Counted from the first letter of the stretch, positions 35,787 through 44,249 are shown. The stretch is DNA of 64,000 nt from Cyclobacterium lianum (GCF_900143075.1 NZ_FRCY01000001.1:469514-533513), one strand, 5' to 3'. Numbers and translations are program-made. Notes: generated by a model not told the origin, from the letters alone.

Positions 35787-37466
35787 TTAATACGGCTTAT
35801 TTGTCCCTTGCAGTAACCACATTCGTGAGCGGGTATCATCATTTGTTGGCACCTGTACATATTCTGATTTTTCCAATCGCTCAACAGCTTCTTTGTATTT
35901 AGCTACATACTGAGGATCGGGAGGAGTAGGTGAATCATAATGATACCTAATAGGAATTGCAGGCTGAGCACCATCATGAGGAGGTACAAAATCCGGATAC
36001 CCTGTTCTACGCCAGTCAAACCATGGCTCGGGTCGGAAAAACATGGATATGTATTTTTGAGTCATGATGCGCTCATGCTCATTGGTTGCTTGACTCAAGT
36101 CAATAGCTTCCTGACTGTAAAATTCATTAAAATCAAATCCTCCTACATAATCACCAAATATTCCCCATTCATCCATAGAAGCTTCAATAGCTTTTTTATA
36201 ATGACCTTCCGCATCACTGACACCAAATGCCCCAATAGCTGCGGCTTCTGCCAATATAAATTCAACTTCAGAATAGGTGATAATATTCATACCCACATAT
36301 TGATTTGCATTTTGAAAATAGATCTCACTGAGACGACTATTAAACGGAGTAGTTTTAGGCTCAACTGATGTGGCTTGAGGACCGGCATTATAGGCTGTCC
36401 AGGAAGCCTGACTACCAACCGGCAATCCAACGTACAGACTTGTATCCAGGTCATCATAGCCATTTGGGTACGGCAATACTTCAATAGGGAAAGTTTGTCC
36501 TAGCGGATCCGTATATTGGATCGTCGTTGCGGCTGCAATGTCCCTATCCCATTTCTTTTCAACAGGTCGTAACCACCTATACAATCTCGGATCATTTTGA
36601 TCTCTTAATGAATTAAGAAACCCTAAGCCCATTCTCCTGGCGTATGTCAGTTCAGAAGCCCTAAATGGTCCCCCTCGAAAAGAAGTTGCTGCGGAATTTC
36701 CCAGATAGTCCAGCACAGCATTGTCGTCACTACTTGTGAAAATATTTTGAGCAGCATCTTGGAACTCAGCATCTAAATCGATGCTTAGTTCATTTTTTTT
36801 GTTATTTAGCAACAAGCACATCCGGATTCTGAGTGAATTAACAAACTTAACCCAATTGTCTTTATCACCATCGTACAACAAGTCATACCCATCTAATACA
36901 GGAACTTGAGACCCGGGAATCCCTTCAATCATATTTTTTGCTGTTTTCAAATTGACCAGCAGGGTTTCATAAATCTCTTTTTGCTCATCGTATTTTGGAA
37001 AAACAATTTCTTCGTCTAGGCGATTCGTTTCTGAAAAGGGAACATCGCCATAAATTTTAGTGGCTAAATCTATAAGGCCAGCCTGGTATACCAGAGCTAC
37101 AGCCTCAGTAAAAACGTTTCCTTGCTCAACACTGAGGTCAGACATGGCTTGGATATCTACCAAATTAGCGTAAATAGTTACCCAAGGACTACTCTGTCCC
37201 GGCGTCCAATACAGCGCATTTAATTCCTCTGATTTATAACCATCACCCACCTGGTAATACTGCAACAGGGAAGGAATCCTGGAACCCCAATAACCAAATT
37301 CACTATACGTATTGGCAAAATTATAGGTACTTGTAGTTAATAGGAAGTTTGGATCAACTTCGTTTACATCATTGGGACTTACATTCAATTTATCAAAATC
37401 ATTACATGAGTTTAGAAGTGGAATGATTGCAATGGATACTATTATTATTATAGTTTTCTTCTTCAT
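35787..37466 (-). CDS. SusD/RagB-family nutrient-binding lipoprotein
   Basis: A 559-residue outer-membrane lipoprotein (signal ends LLNSC, Cys21). The TPR-rich SusD-like fold shows in the opening CNDFDKLNVSPNDVNEVDPN, TEAVALVYQAGLIDLATKIY, GDVPFSETNRLDEEI, and the C-terminal SEVEFILAEAAAIGAF with ATNEHERIMTQKYISMF. It resembles the SusD-like_2 group. It should cap the barrel of the adjacent SusC and bind a glycan or peptide. The ATG at 37466 is used; an in-frame TTG at 37472 adds two residues. Its stop is followed by a 12-bp hairpin. No glycoside hydrolase lies beside the pair, so this is an isolated SusCD unit. Confidence 0.92.
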   Translation of the reverse strand: MKKKTIIIIVSIAIIPLLNSCNDFDKLNVSPNDVNEVDPNFLLTTSTYNFANTYSEFGYWGSRIPSLLQYYQVGDGYKSEELNALYWTPGQSSPWVTIYANLVDIQAMSDLSVEQGNVFTEAVALVYQAGLIDLATKIYGDVPFSETNRLDEEIVFPKYDEQKEIYETLLVNLKTAKNMIEGIPGSQVPVLDGYDLLYDGDKDNWVKFVNSLRIRMCLLLNNKKNELSIDLDAEFQDAAQNIFTSSDDNAVLDYLGNSAATSFRGGPFRASELTYARRMGLGFLNSLRDQNDPRLYRWLRPVEKKWDRDIAAATTIQYTDPLGQTFPIEVLPYPNGYDDLDTSLYVGLPVGSQASWTAYNAGPQATSVEPKTTPFNSRLSEIYFQNANQYVGMNIITYSEVEFILAEAAAIGAFGVSDAEGHYKKAIEASMDEWGIFGDYVGGFDFNEFYSQEAIDLSQATNEHERIMTQKYISMFFRPEPWFDWRRTGYPDFVPPHDGAQPAIPIRYHYDSPTPPDPQYVAKYKEAVERLEKSEYVQVPTNDDTRSRMWLLQGTNKPY

Positions 37467-37484
37467 GATCAATAGTCATTATAA

Positions 37485-40400
37485 TTAAAATCCGACAGCT
37501 AGTTTCATACCGATACTACGGGTACGTGGAATCACAGAGTAAAACTCATACCCCGGTTCATTCCTGTTTCCTCTGGCGGTGTAAGCCGTTTCAGGATCGA
37601 TGAATACATTGTGTTTTGTCCACATAAATAAATTTTGACCGAGCAGCGATAAAGACATATTTTGCAGGTTTATTTTATTTACAATAGCCTTAGGAAACCT
37701 ATAGGTAATTGATATCTCTCTTAACTTTACATAAGTTGCACTGTACAGATTAGCTGATGCGAGGTATCTATCAGCTCCCTTTTGGGCGTTATAGGGACTT
37801 AGCCATATGGTTCCCGGGCCTCCAAAATTCTCGATATAACCTCCTTCGCCATCTTCCCTAACTCCTACAGCAAAGCTGGCGTCATTTACATATACTTTTT
37901 CCCCATCAGCATTGATATAGCTTCTGGCTTCTCGTTGTTGCTCATCTTGCCAAGGAAAACCTCCATATTCAGCATCTCGTCCTCCAACCCATTTATGTGA
38001 AAATTTCTCAGGATTATCTTTAATTTGCTGTACGATGTCTACATTGGGGTCATAATCCACACTTCCATTAATATATTCCGGAAATCTGCCATCGTTCTTT
38101 CCTTGCCTCAACGTCTCCGAGTAGAATTCTCCTCCGGACCTCCAATCTATAACTGCGGTAAAGCTAAAGTTTTTATATTGCACATTAGGGTTTATACCCA
38201 ATATAAAATCAGGGTTGTAGTTTCCAATTTTTTCAAAATTCTCGGGATTTTGATCTCTCTCAGGCTTGCCATTACTATATATGATGGCATGACCATAGTA
38301 CTCAGAATTTGGATCTTCCACTTTAAAATAAGGAGCTTGATAAATATCTCCTACCTGATCTCCTGGATAGGTATAGAAATAGGCGTACCCTTGGCTATAC
38401 CCAAAGTATTCGACTCCGTCAGCTAGCTCTACAATGGTAGTTCTATTTCTTGTGAAATTTAACCCTAAATCAAATGATAAATCCTGTTTCCTAATGACAG
38501 AGGTGCCAAGCGTGATGTCCCAGCCATTACTTCTTACCAGTCCGGCATTGATCAGTTTGCTGTTTGCCCCTGAAGTAATTGGAGTACTAATGCCAAGTAC
38601 CTGATTTTTATTATCCATCGTATAATAGGTGGCATCCAGTGTTAATCTGTTATTAAACAAAGACAAGTCAACTCCAATTTCCTTCGACGTAGCTATTTCA
38701 GGTTTTAATTGCGCATTTTTAGCAACCTTGTCGATACTGGCTCGTTTGGTATCTCCCCAATCTGCACCAAAATTATAATATCTTTGAAGCTGATAAGGGT
38801 CTACATCATTCCCCACCTGAGCATAACCTGCACGAACCTTGGCGAGGCTAACCCAAGCTGGCATCGCAAACATTTCATTTACCAGCACACTTAAAGAGGC
38901 TGAAGGGTAAAAATATGAGCGGTTTTCTTTTGGCAATGTACTAGACCAATCATTCCTGGCCGTCAGGTCCAAATATACCGTATTTTTATATCCTATAGAA
39001 GTTTGGCCGAAAAGGCTGTTCACTTTCTTTTTACTCAAAAAGTTGGTATAAATGACCGAGCCTGGGCCTCCATTGCTAATGGTATACAAGCCAGGAATAA
39101 CCAGGTTAGTTGTCGAATTATGCATATTTTCCTGGTAGTTGTATCTAAGCGTTCCACCAGCATTGGCCTGTAGGTCAAAAGCCCCAAAAGTTTTGTTATA
39201 AGAGAAAATACCCTCCCAGTTTTGTTCTCTAAAACCGGAATTTTGAATATCGTAATTTCCTTTCTTTGAATCTACGGTATCCCATGGCCTTTGATTGACT
39301 GCTCTTTGGTTTAATTGACTCCGCAAGTATCGTGCTGTAAAGCGCAGGTCTTTAGCAAACTCCCAGCCTACCTGTATTTTAGTCATTGCCTGTATACGAT
39401 CAAAACTGGTTGTGGCCAACTCTTGCATTAGGTAAGGATTGTTCCACCTTTCTTTCCAGCGAGTTTGGACAATACCCTCCTGGTTAGGCATCCACCAGGT
39501 TTCCGGATTGCTATAAAGGGACATGTCAACTTGTGGTCCAACAGTTAAAATGGCTCTTGTCGGGGTAAGAAAGCTTCTATAGGTATTAGGCCTATTACCC
39601 GAGCTGGACTCATTCAAAGACGTCATCACCGTCACCTCCAGATTGTCAGTCAGGTTCATGGTTCCATTGATGCTGATATTATTCTTTTTTAAATCCACGT
39701 TCGGCATAATACCTTTGTTAAGGTAGTTACCCAAAGAAACGCGGAAATTGGCTTTGTCATAGTTACCGTTAACCCCCACATTGTTTACCTGTGTCCATCC
39801 GTTTTGATAAAAATCTTGCTGACGGTTTATATTGTTTTTGTGTGAAACCAATTCAGCGGGACTATCCTGGTTTCTTTGTTGTGCAATAAAACCATTGTCT
39901 AGCTTTGGTCCCCAAAATTCATAGGCATCGTTTTCAAATACAAATGCACCTTCTTGCCCCGAAGCAAATTCATTTTGAACAGGAAGGTATTGATAAGGAT
40001 TGTCAACAATAAAAGAAGAATTGAAATCCACCCCTAACCCTTTTTCCTTACCGGAACCTGATTTTGTCGTAATGAGGACTACCCCATTCGCCGCACGTGA
40101 TCCATAGAGAGCGGCAGCACTAGGTCCTTTTAATACTGACATTGATGCGATATCTTCCGGGTTAATGTCTGAAATAGCATTACCAAGGTCAGCCTGATTA
40201 AATAGGTTGTCAGTAGAATTGTAAACGGGCACACCATCAATAACGAATAAAGGTTGATTGTCTGAGTTTAAAGATGAGGCTCCTCTAATAACCATGTTCA
40301 TAGAAGAACCTTTAACTCCGTAGGTTTGAGAAATCTGTACACCGGCAATCTTCCCCTGCATTGAGCTGAGTACGCTAGCCTGTGGCGTTTTATTCAATTC

Positions 40401-40874
40401 CTCCCCGTCAACTGTTCCTACCGAATATCCCAATGATTCTTTCTCACGGGAAATACCCAGTGCCGTAATAACCACCTCCTTCAGCCCCACTGCAGATTCA
40501 GTCATTGTAATGTTGAATGTTGACTGGGATCCTATTACAACTTCCTGTGGTTGATACCCTATGTAAGAAAAAGTCAACATTTGCGTAGCTATCGGAATGG
40601 TTAGTGAAAACTCGCCGTCTAGATTCGTAACGGTACCTTTGGAAGTACCTTTGGCCAAAACCGCAACACCAATCAATGGGAGACCTTCGGTATCGGTTAC
40701 TTCTCCGGTAACTGTTTTCTGCTGAGATTGCGCGATGTTTGTACCCTGCGCATAGGAAATGGTACTGAGGAACATCGCAGAAGTTGTTATTAGCATTAAC
40801 AAACATAATTGCGTAACCCACATGGTATTGCGGGGAAGATTTACAAAATCTTCATAAAGTCCTTTTTTTTTCAT
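37485..40874 (-). CDS. SusC/RagA-family TonB-linked outer membrane protein
   Basis: A 1129-residue receptor. Signal sequence ends near SYAQG (residue about 43). A carboxypeptidase-D-like domain follows (GEVTDTEGLPLIGVAVLAKG; SKGTVTNLDGEFSLTIP), then the SusC plug with EVVITALGISREKESLGYS, a SLNSDNQPLFVIDGVPVYN stretch and SVLKGPSAAALYGSRAANG. The barrel ends in RSIGMKLAVGF. It imports an oligomer through TonB energy together with SusD, whose gene starts 18 bp downstream. The ATG at 40874 opens ATGAAAAAAAAAGG; a second ATG lies 10 nt upstream out of frame (see findings). The substrate is not known. Confidence 0.94.
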   Translation of the reverse strand: MKKKGLYEDFVNLPRNTMWVTQLCLLMLITTSAMFLSTISYAQGTNIAQSQQKTVTGEVTDTEGLPLIGVAVLAKGTSKGTVTNLDGEFSLTIPIATQMLTFSYIGYQPQEVVIGSQSTFNITMTESAVGLKEVVITALGISREKESLGYSVGTVDGEELNKTPQASVLSSMQGKIAGVQISQTYGVKGSSMNMVIRGASSLNSDNQPLFVIDGVPVYNSTDNLFNQADLGNAISDINPEDIASMSVLKGPSAAALYGSRAANGVVLITTKSGSGKEKGLGVDFNSSFIVDNPYQYLPVQNEFASGQEGAFVFENDAYEFWGPKLDNGFIAQQRNQDSPAELVSHKNNINRQQDFYQNGWTQVNNVGVNGNYDKANFRVSLGNYLNKGIMPNVDLKKNNISINGTMNLTDNLEVTVMTSLNESSSGNRPNTYRSFLTPTRAILTVGPQVDMSLYSNPETWWMPNQEGIVQTRWKERWNNPYLMQELATTSFDRIQAMTKIQVGWEFAKDLRFTARYLRSQLNQRAVNQRPWDTVDSKKGNYDIQNSGFREQNWEGIFSYNKTFGAFDLQANAGGTLRYNYQENMHNSTTNLVIPGLYTISNGGPGSVIYTNFLSKKKVNSLFGQTSIGYKNTVYLDLTARNDWSSTLPKENRSYFYPSASLSVLVNEMFAMPAWVSLAKVRAGYAQVGNDVDPYQLQRYYNFGADWGDTKRASIDKVAKNAQLKPEIATSKEIGVDLSLFNNRLTLDATYYTMDNKNQVLGISTPITSGANSKLINAGLVRSNGWDITLGTSVIRKQDLSFDLGLNFTRNRTTIVELADGVEYFGYSQGYAYFYTYPGDQVGDIYQAPYFKVEDPNSEYYGHAIIYSNGKPERDQNPENFEKIGNYNPDFILGINPNVQYKNFSFTAVIDWRSGGEFYSETLRQGKNDGRFPEYINGSVDYDPNVDIVQQIKDNPEKFSHKWVGGRDAEYGGFPWQDEQQREARSYINADGEKVYVNDASFAVGVREDGEGGYIENFGGPGTIWLSPYNAQKGADRYLASANLYSATYVKLREISITYRFPKAIVNKINLQNMSLSLLGQNLFMWTKHNVFIDPETAYTARGNRNEPGYEFYSVIPRTRSIGMKLAVGF

Positions 40875-42364
40875 TTTTTTTCATTTTAGATAAAATTGGA
40901 ACCGAGTTCTGTGTGTTTTTTTGTCTCGGCTTTTAATACTTTTCGATACTTTTTTCGTTTTATCCTGTGGACATAGTGCTCTTGGTTTTGGGTTTACTAA
41001 AATATAATTGAGTTATAGTGACAGGAAGAATTTATGGCTAGGGTGCTTTTCCTATTCTACTTTTTCATGTTCTGCTAGAAATGTTAATAAAATCGGTACT
41101 ATAGGTTTGTGGGAGTAGGCAGAATACTACATACCTCTCCACCAAGGCTTGTATAAAAGGGTCGTAATAAGTAGTTGGTAAAAATTTTCACTTTTATACT
41201 GGTCTTCCAGAACCAGTATAGCAAATTCACTTAATAGATCTTTATTGCCACTTCCCTGTTCAACATTGTCTATTCTGTCACCGGAAACCCGGAAAATTAT
41301 CAGGCTGACAGCATTTTTTGAATCTCTATATCGACTTGCAATTTCCCACCTGCAGGGTGCTAACGAACCAATCCAGTCCTTTCGGGAAAACAATCCTGAA
41401 ACCCAAGTATGACAAACAGTTAGACGTCTCTTTAAGAATTTATTTCTTAAATGATTAATATAGATTTTTTTTATGTATTTAAAAAGTATTTTTTTCAGGA
41501 ATACAAATATTAAAGAATGTTTTCCTTTTATAATATAAATTAAAGTAAGATAGTATTAAAATATTGTAATATAATATCAAAAAATAAGTCTTAAAATTTG
41601 TACGTCTGTAATTAAAGGTGGTTGATAGTAAAAAGCTAACTAAGTAGTAAAAATTCATAGTTTGGTTATGAAATGGGTATCATTGAATTTCAACGACACC
41701 TTATTGTTTGTTTAGATTTGCTGCATCTTTTTTTACGCTGACAGTAATAGCCTCTTTTAATGAAAGGATTGATTTATTTTGCTTTAAGTTACTCGAGTTA
41801 ATTGTTTGATCTGACTCATGGGTTTTGGTTTTCCGGCCATCTGAAGTTCTGGTTAATGGTTTGGTAAAACCACTTATTAACCAAAATCCATTTAGGGGGT
41901 CAGCATACTCCGGATTGTCGACCTTGAGGGGTCAGTATAATCCGGATTATTCAAAACAAGGGGTCAGCATCTGCCGGATTGACAGTTACTTTTTCGCTAT
42001 TTTTAAGTCTCCGGATCGGGGGGTCAGCTTAGTCCGGTATATCCAACTGTAAAATCGCTTATCCAGTGGGTAATCCGTTCCCCCTAACAATACAGCACCA
42101 ATTCCTCAAAAGCTTTGGCGTTTAACTGCTCGGTAGTCACTCAGATCCTTTGGTGGGCTTCTTTGCTTCGCCAATAACACCAAGGGAACTTTTGGCCTCG
42201 ACTCCATTACCGACCGGGTTGTTGTGAACCTGACACTCCACTTATTCAGGTAGGGAGACATTAGAACCTGCCTGGATGCAGTTAGATTTCCAAACAGTAA
42301 ATACCCCGTTTTTGGCTGATGGGTTTGGTTAAACGCCTAAGGTAGTCAGGTACACAAAAAAAAA
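40875..42364. other. 1.5-kb intergenic region with IS21-like repeats
   Basis: The left part is A+T-rich upstream sequence of susC. An 88-codon minus-strand frame at 41127-41393 has no recognisable domain and no good ATG start, and is not called. The repeats at 41895-42040 are described separately. From 42041 to 42364 I see no gene and no clear transposase remnant. Confidence 0.55.
41895..42040 (+). repeat. Four spaced copies of GGGGTCAGCATnnTCCGGATT-like repeats (IS21-end-like)
   Basis: Copies are at 41895-41916 (GGGGGTCAGCATACTCCGGA plus TT), 41928-41948, 41960-41980 and 42018-42040. The first three are 32-33 bp apart. Some base changes occur (CATACT, TATAAT, CATCTG, CTTAGT), while GGGGTCAG and CCGG are kept. 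Multiple short direct repeats of this pattern are characteristic of IS21-family element ends in Bacteroidota. No istA/istB gene adjoins them, so they are probably a leftover end. Family assignment is inference from pattern. Confidence 0.7.
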
Positions 42365-42400
42365 TCATAAAAAAAGCCAGCTGAAATAGTCAACTGGCTT
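42365..42400 (-). terminator. Rho-independent terminator (duplicate)
   Basis: On the minus strand the hairpin AAGCCAGTTG-loop-CAGCTGGCTT is followed by a T-run. It matches the terminator after tRNA-Pro, which lies 116 bp away in the duplicated unit. Confidence 0.8.
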
Positions 42401-42408
42401 AATTCTCG

Positions 42409-42470
42409 TCGGGGTGGCGGGATTTGAACCCACGACCCTCCCGACCTCAGTCGGGATACGCTACCGGACC
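42409..42470 (-). pseudogene. tRNA-Pro fragment with 8-nt anticodon loop (copy 2)
   Basis: It shares the tRNA-Pro T-arm and the 3' acceptor strand. Its minus-strand 3' end is CACCCCGA, as in the real tRNA. Its 5' acceptor strand and half of the D-arm are missing, replaced by unrelated sequence. The anticodon stem is TCCCG/CGGGA around ACTGAGGT, an eight-base loop. It should not fold to a functional tRNA. It is followed on the minus strand by its own terminator (42365-42400). Confidence 0.7.
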
Positions 42471-42481
42471 GAAAGGCAGAA

Positions 42482-42516
42482 AATAAAAAAAGCCAGCTGC
42501 AATAGTCAACTGGCCT
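42482..42516 (-). terminator. Rho-independent terminator after tRNA-Pro
   Basis: On the minus strand: GGCCAGTTG, loop ACTATTG, CAGCTGGCC-like arm (one G-T pair), then a run of T. It starts 9 nt past the tRNA 3' end. The sequence is repeated 116 bp further on, showing that tRNA end plus terminator were duplicated together. Confidence 0.85.
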
Positions 42517-42524
42517 AACTCTCG

Positions 42525-42598
42525 TCGGGGTGGCGGGATTTGAACCCACGACCCCTTGCACCCCATGCAAGTACGCTACCGGACTGCGCTACACCCCG
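42525..42598 (-). tRNA. tRNA-Pro (anticodon GGG)
   Basis: A 74-nt tRNA. Acceptor CGGGGTG pairs with CACCCCG, discriminator A. The D-loop holds the AGTCCGGTA motif. Anticodon stem CTTGC/GCAAG closes a 7-nt loop ATGGGGT, so the anticodon is GGG (Pro, CCC/CCU codons). The T-arm GTGGG-TTCAAAT-CCCGC is intact. The 3' CCA is not encoded. A terminator follows on the minus strand. Confidence 0.95.
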
Positions 42599-42633
42599 AG
42601 ATTTATTTATTATTATTCATTATTTCAATTTTC

Positions 42634-42702
42634 ATCTGGGATTTGAACCCAGGACCCTCCCGACCTAAGTCGGGATACGCTACCGGACTACGCTACAGTC
42701 CG
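42634..42702 (-). pseudogene. Degenerate tRNA-Pro-like copy folding as three hairpins
   Basis: It shares the tRNA-Pro body but has no pairing acceptor stem. Reading the minus strand, three perfect hairpins are visible: CGGACT-AGTCCG (42684-42702, 7-nt loop), TCCCGAC-GTCGGGA (42658-42675, 4-nt loop) and CTGGG-CCCAG (42636-42652, 7-nt loop, T-arm). The anticodon region in tRNA alignment has an eight-base loop ACTTAGGT instead of seven. It lies 35 bp upstream of real tRNA-Pro, with a promoter-like box at 42749-42756. Whether it is transcribed or does anything is not shown. Confidence 0.6.
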
Positions 42703-42748
42703 ACCTGCGGAAACGCACCATACATGCATGTTTTCCGTTTTGGATTGG

Positions 42749-42756
42749 CAAATTTA
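42749..42756 (-). promoter_or_regulatory. -7 box upstream of the tRNA-Pro cluster
   Basis: On the minus strand this is TAAATTTG, matching TAnnTTTG. It is 47 bp upstream of the degenerate tRNA copy and could drive both it and tRNA-Pro. No good -33 TTTG was seen, so support is partial. Confidence 0.45.
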
Positions 42757-42922
42757 TACTTTTTTCAGGTAAAAAAAAGGGCTGGCAATTAAAAATTCTC
42801 CTGAAAAGAACTGGTAGCCATCTGGAAAATATGCATCTTTTACCGGAATAAATTTTAAGTCACTGGTATTGAACCTGAAGTTTAATAATCGGTAAAAATT
42901 ATGAAAAATCCCGACAGCCATA

Positions 42923-42954
42923 TTTGGAAAAAATTAAGTAACCTGTTATGTTTG
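42923..42954 (+). promoter_or_regulatory. Promoter of tRNA-Asn
   Basis: TTTG at 42923-42926 and TATGTTTG at 42947-42954 with a 20-nt spacer match the Bacteroidota sigma consensus. The tRNA starts at 42992, leaving a leader of about 30 nt. Confidence 0.65.
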
Positions 42955-42991
42955 CATCTCATTTAAGGAAATGTCCTTGAATCGCAATTTT

Positions 42992-43065
42992 TCCTCCTTA
43001 GCTCAGTTGGTTAGAGCATCTGACTGTTAATCAGAGGGTCCTTGGTTCGAGCCCAAGAGGAGGAG
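42992..43065 (+). tRNA. tRNA-Asn (anticodon GTT)
   Basis: A 74-nt cloverleaf. Acceptor TCCTCCT/AGGAGGA with discriminator G; D-arm AGCTCAGTTGGTTAGAGC; anticodon stem TCTGA/TCAGA around CTGTTAA, giving GTT; T-arm CTTGG-TTCGAGC-CCAAG. The CCA is not encoded. A strong promoter lies upstream and a T-rich hairpin follows. Confidence 0.97.
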
Positions 43066-43066
43066 C

Positions 43067-43095
43067 AAAAACCTGTCAATGGCAGGTTTTTTTTA
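43067..43095 (+). terminator. Terminator after tRNA-Asn
   Basis: AAACCTG...CAGGTTTTTTTT: a 7-bp hairpin followed by a T-run immediately past the tRNA 3' end. Confidence 0.85.
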
Positions 43096-43222
43096 TGCAT
43101 GGATCAGCATTACCCAGAATCGAGCAAAAACCGTGGGGATGCCATAGTTTTTTAGATGAAAATCAAAAACCCAGGCCTGGGGATAGTAATAACAAATACT
43201 CAGCTGTTTCGAATAAAGTAAT

Positions 43223-43411
43223 TCAATGGGATTCTTTTAATTTGTCTGAAATGAAAACTTTAATCAGGCTTTGTCGGGTAATACCTAATTTTTGGGCAGC
43301 ACGATCCAGTTCCTGAACCATCCATTCAGGAAAATCAACACTCACCCGACGGGCTTTTAACCCAGATTTGGATATTTTATCAGTTTGCAGGTATAAAAAC
43401 AAATACCGCAA
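43223..43411 (-). pseudogene. Truncated BrnA-like (RHH) antitoxin gene
   Basis: The residues KARRVSVDFPEWMVQELD and LGITRQSLIKVFISDKL match the C-terminal ribbon-helix-helix part of BrnA-type antitoxins. The N-terminal half that normally binds the toxin is missing. The frame begins at a TTG at 43411 with an unconvincing start and runs head-to-head into the transposase gene, whose first bases overlap it by 44 bp. No BrnT toxin is visible on the other side. It is best seen as a remnant, possibly disrupted by transposase arrival. It could still be expressed as a short DNA-binding protein. Confidence 0.55.
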
Positions 43412-44003
43412 TGCATCAGCCCGTGCCCAATGGTGGGATTACGGTTGGAATGCGGCGTATTTTATCACCATATGTATCCGTCGGCGGGAACATTTTTTTG
43501 GTGAAATCGATAAGGGGATAATGAAATTATCCCCCATGGGTGTGATTGCCGATATTTTGTGGCACGAAATCCCAAACCATGCACCATTTGTTGAACTGGG
43601 TGATTTTGTGGTCATGCCGGATCATATTCATGGTATTTTGATTTTAGATAAACCGGGGGATGAAAACGATGGCCGTGACGATGGACCGAACGTAGGGTCA
43701 GGCCATGGCCTGACCCTACGTTCGTCGCAATTACCATGGAAACAAACGACCAACAAAACACCAAATTCCCCAACATTTGGACAAACCCGGTTTCAAAATA
43801 TCGGAAAAAATTCGGTTTCATCCATAATTGGATCCTACAAATCCGCTGTTACCAAACATGCCAACCGTTTGGGATTAGAAAATGGATGGCAATCCCGTTT
43901 TCACGATCACATTATTAGAAATGACGCAGCATATCAACGGATTTCTGATTATATCATATCAAATCCTGAAAACTGGAAGGATGATAAATTTATTAACGAA
44001 TGA
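43368..44003 (+). CDS. REP-associated tyrosine transposase (RAYT, IS200-like)
   Basis: A 211-residue Y1-type transposase. The HUH motif is in FVVMPDHIHGIL, the nucleophile Tyr lies in SIIGSYKSAVTKHANRLG, and the C-terminal family block is GWQSRFHDHIIRNDAAYQRI with DYIISNPENW. Such proteins mobilise single-stranded REP palindromes. No in-frame ATG lies ahead of the conserved AYFITICIRRREHFFGEI, so the TTG at 43368 is the likely start. The gene lies in front of a truncated BrnA gene. Residues about 107-119 are encoded by a perfect 38-bp palindrome that appears inserted in frame between GRDDGP and QLPWKQ. Confidence 0.85.
   Translation: MDILSVCRYKNKYRNASARAQWWDYGWNAAYFITICIRRREHFFGEIDKGIMKLSPMGVIADILWHEIPNHAPFVELGDFVVMPDHIHGILILDKPGDENDGRDDGPNVGSGHGLTLRSSQLPWKQTTNKTPNSPTFGQTRFQNIGKNSVSSIIGSYKSAVTKHANRLGLENGWQSRFHDHIIRNDAAYQRISDYIISNPENWKDDKFINE
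43687..43724. repeat. Perfect 38-bp palindrome inside the RAYT coding sequence
   Basis: The left half (19 bp, 43687-43705) is the exact reverse complement of the right half (43706-43724). The centre is GGCCATGGCC. It does not shift the frame and adds about 13 residues (VGSGHGLTLRS and neighbours). The same peptide would be read from either insertion orientation. It resembles a REP unit of the kind such transposases recognise. Confidence 0.95.
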
Positions 44004-44249
44004 GCGTCACCACCAAAGGAACCCTGGAATTAGTTGGCTATCCCCAACATATTTATTTTTTTAGTTTCAAGTTGCCTACTGTCAGGCTGAAGGGAATATT
44101 TATTTCGCATTGATCTGGATGAAGAATGATAGAAAAGAAATGAAACCAGCCCTTCTGTTGGTTATCCACTTATCCCAAAAAATAAATCCCCTTTTTTTAG
44201 GAAATCCAATTTAAGTAGCCTAAATTTTTAGTCTAAAACCAAGCCGCCC

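Noticed and set aside
41127-41393. Minus-strand 88-codon frame
   Set aside because: No ATG, no recognisable domain, flanked by A+T-rich DNA; cannot be supported.
42346-42570. Minus-strand 74-codon frame across tRNA-Pro
   Set aside because: It spans a clear tRNA and its terminator, so it is not a protein gene.
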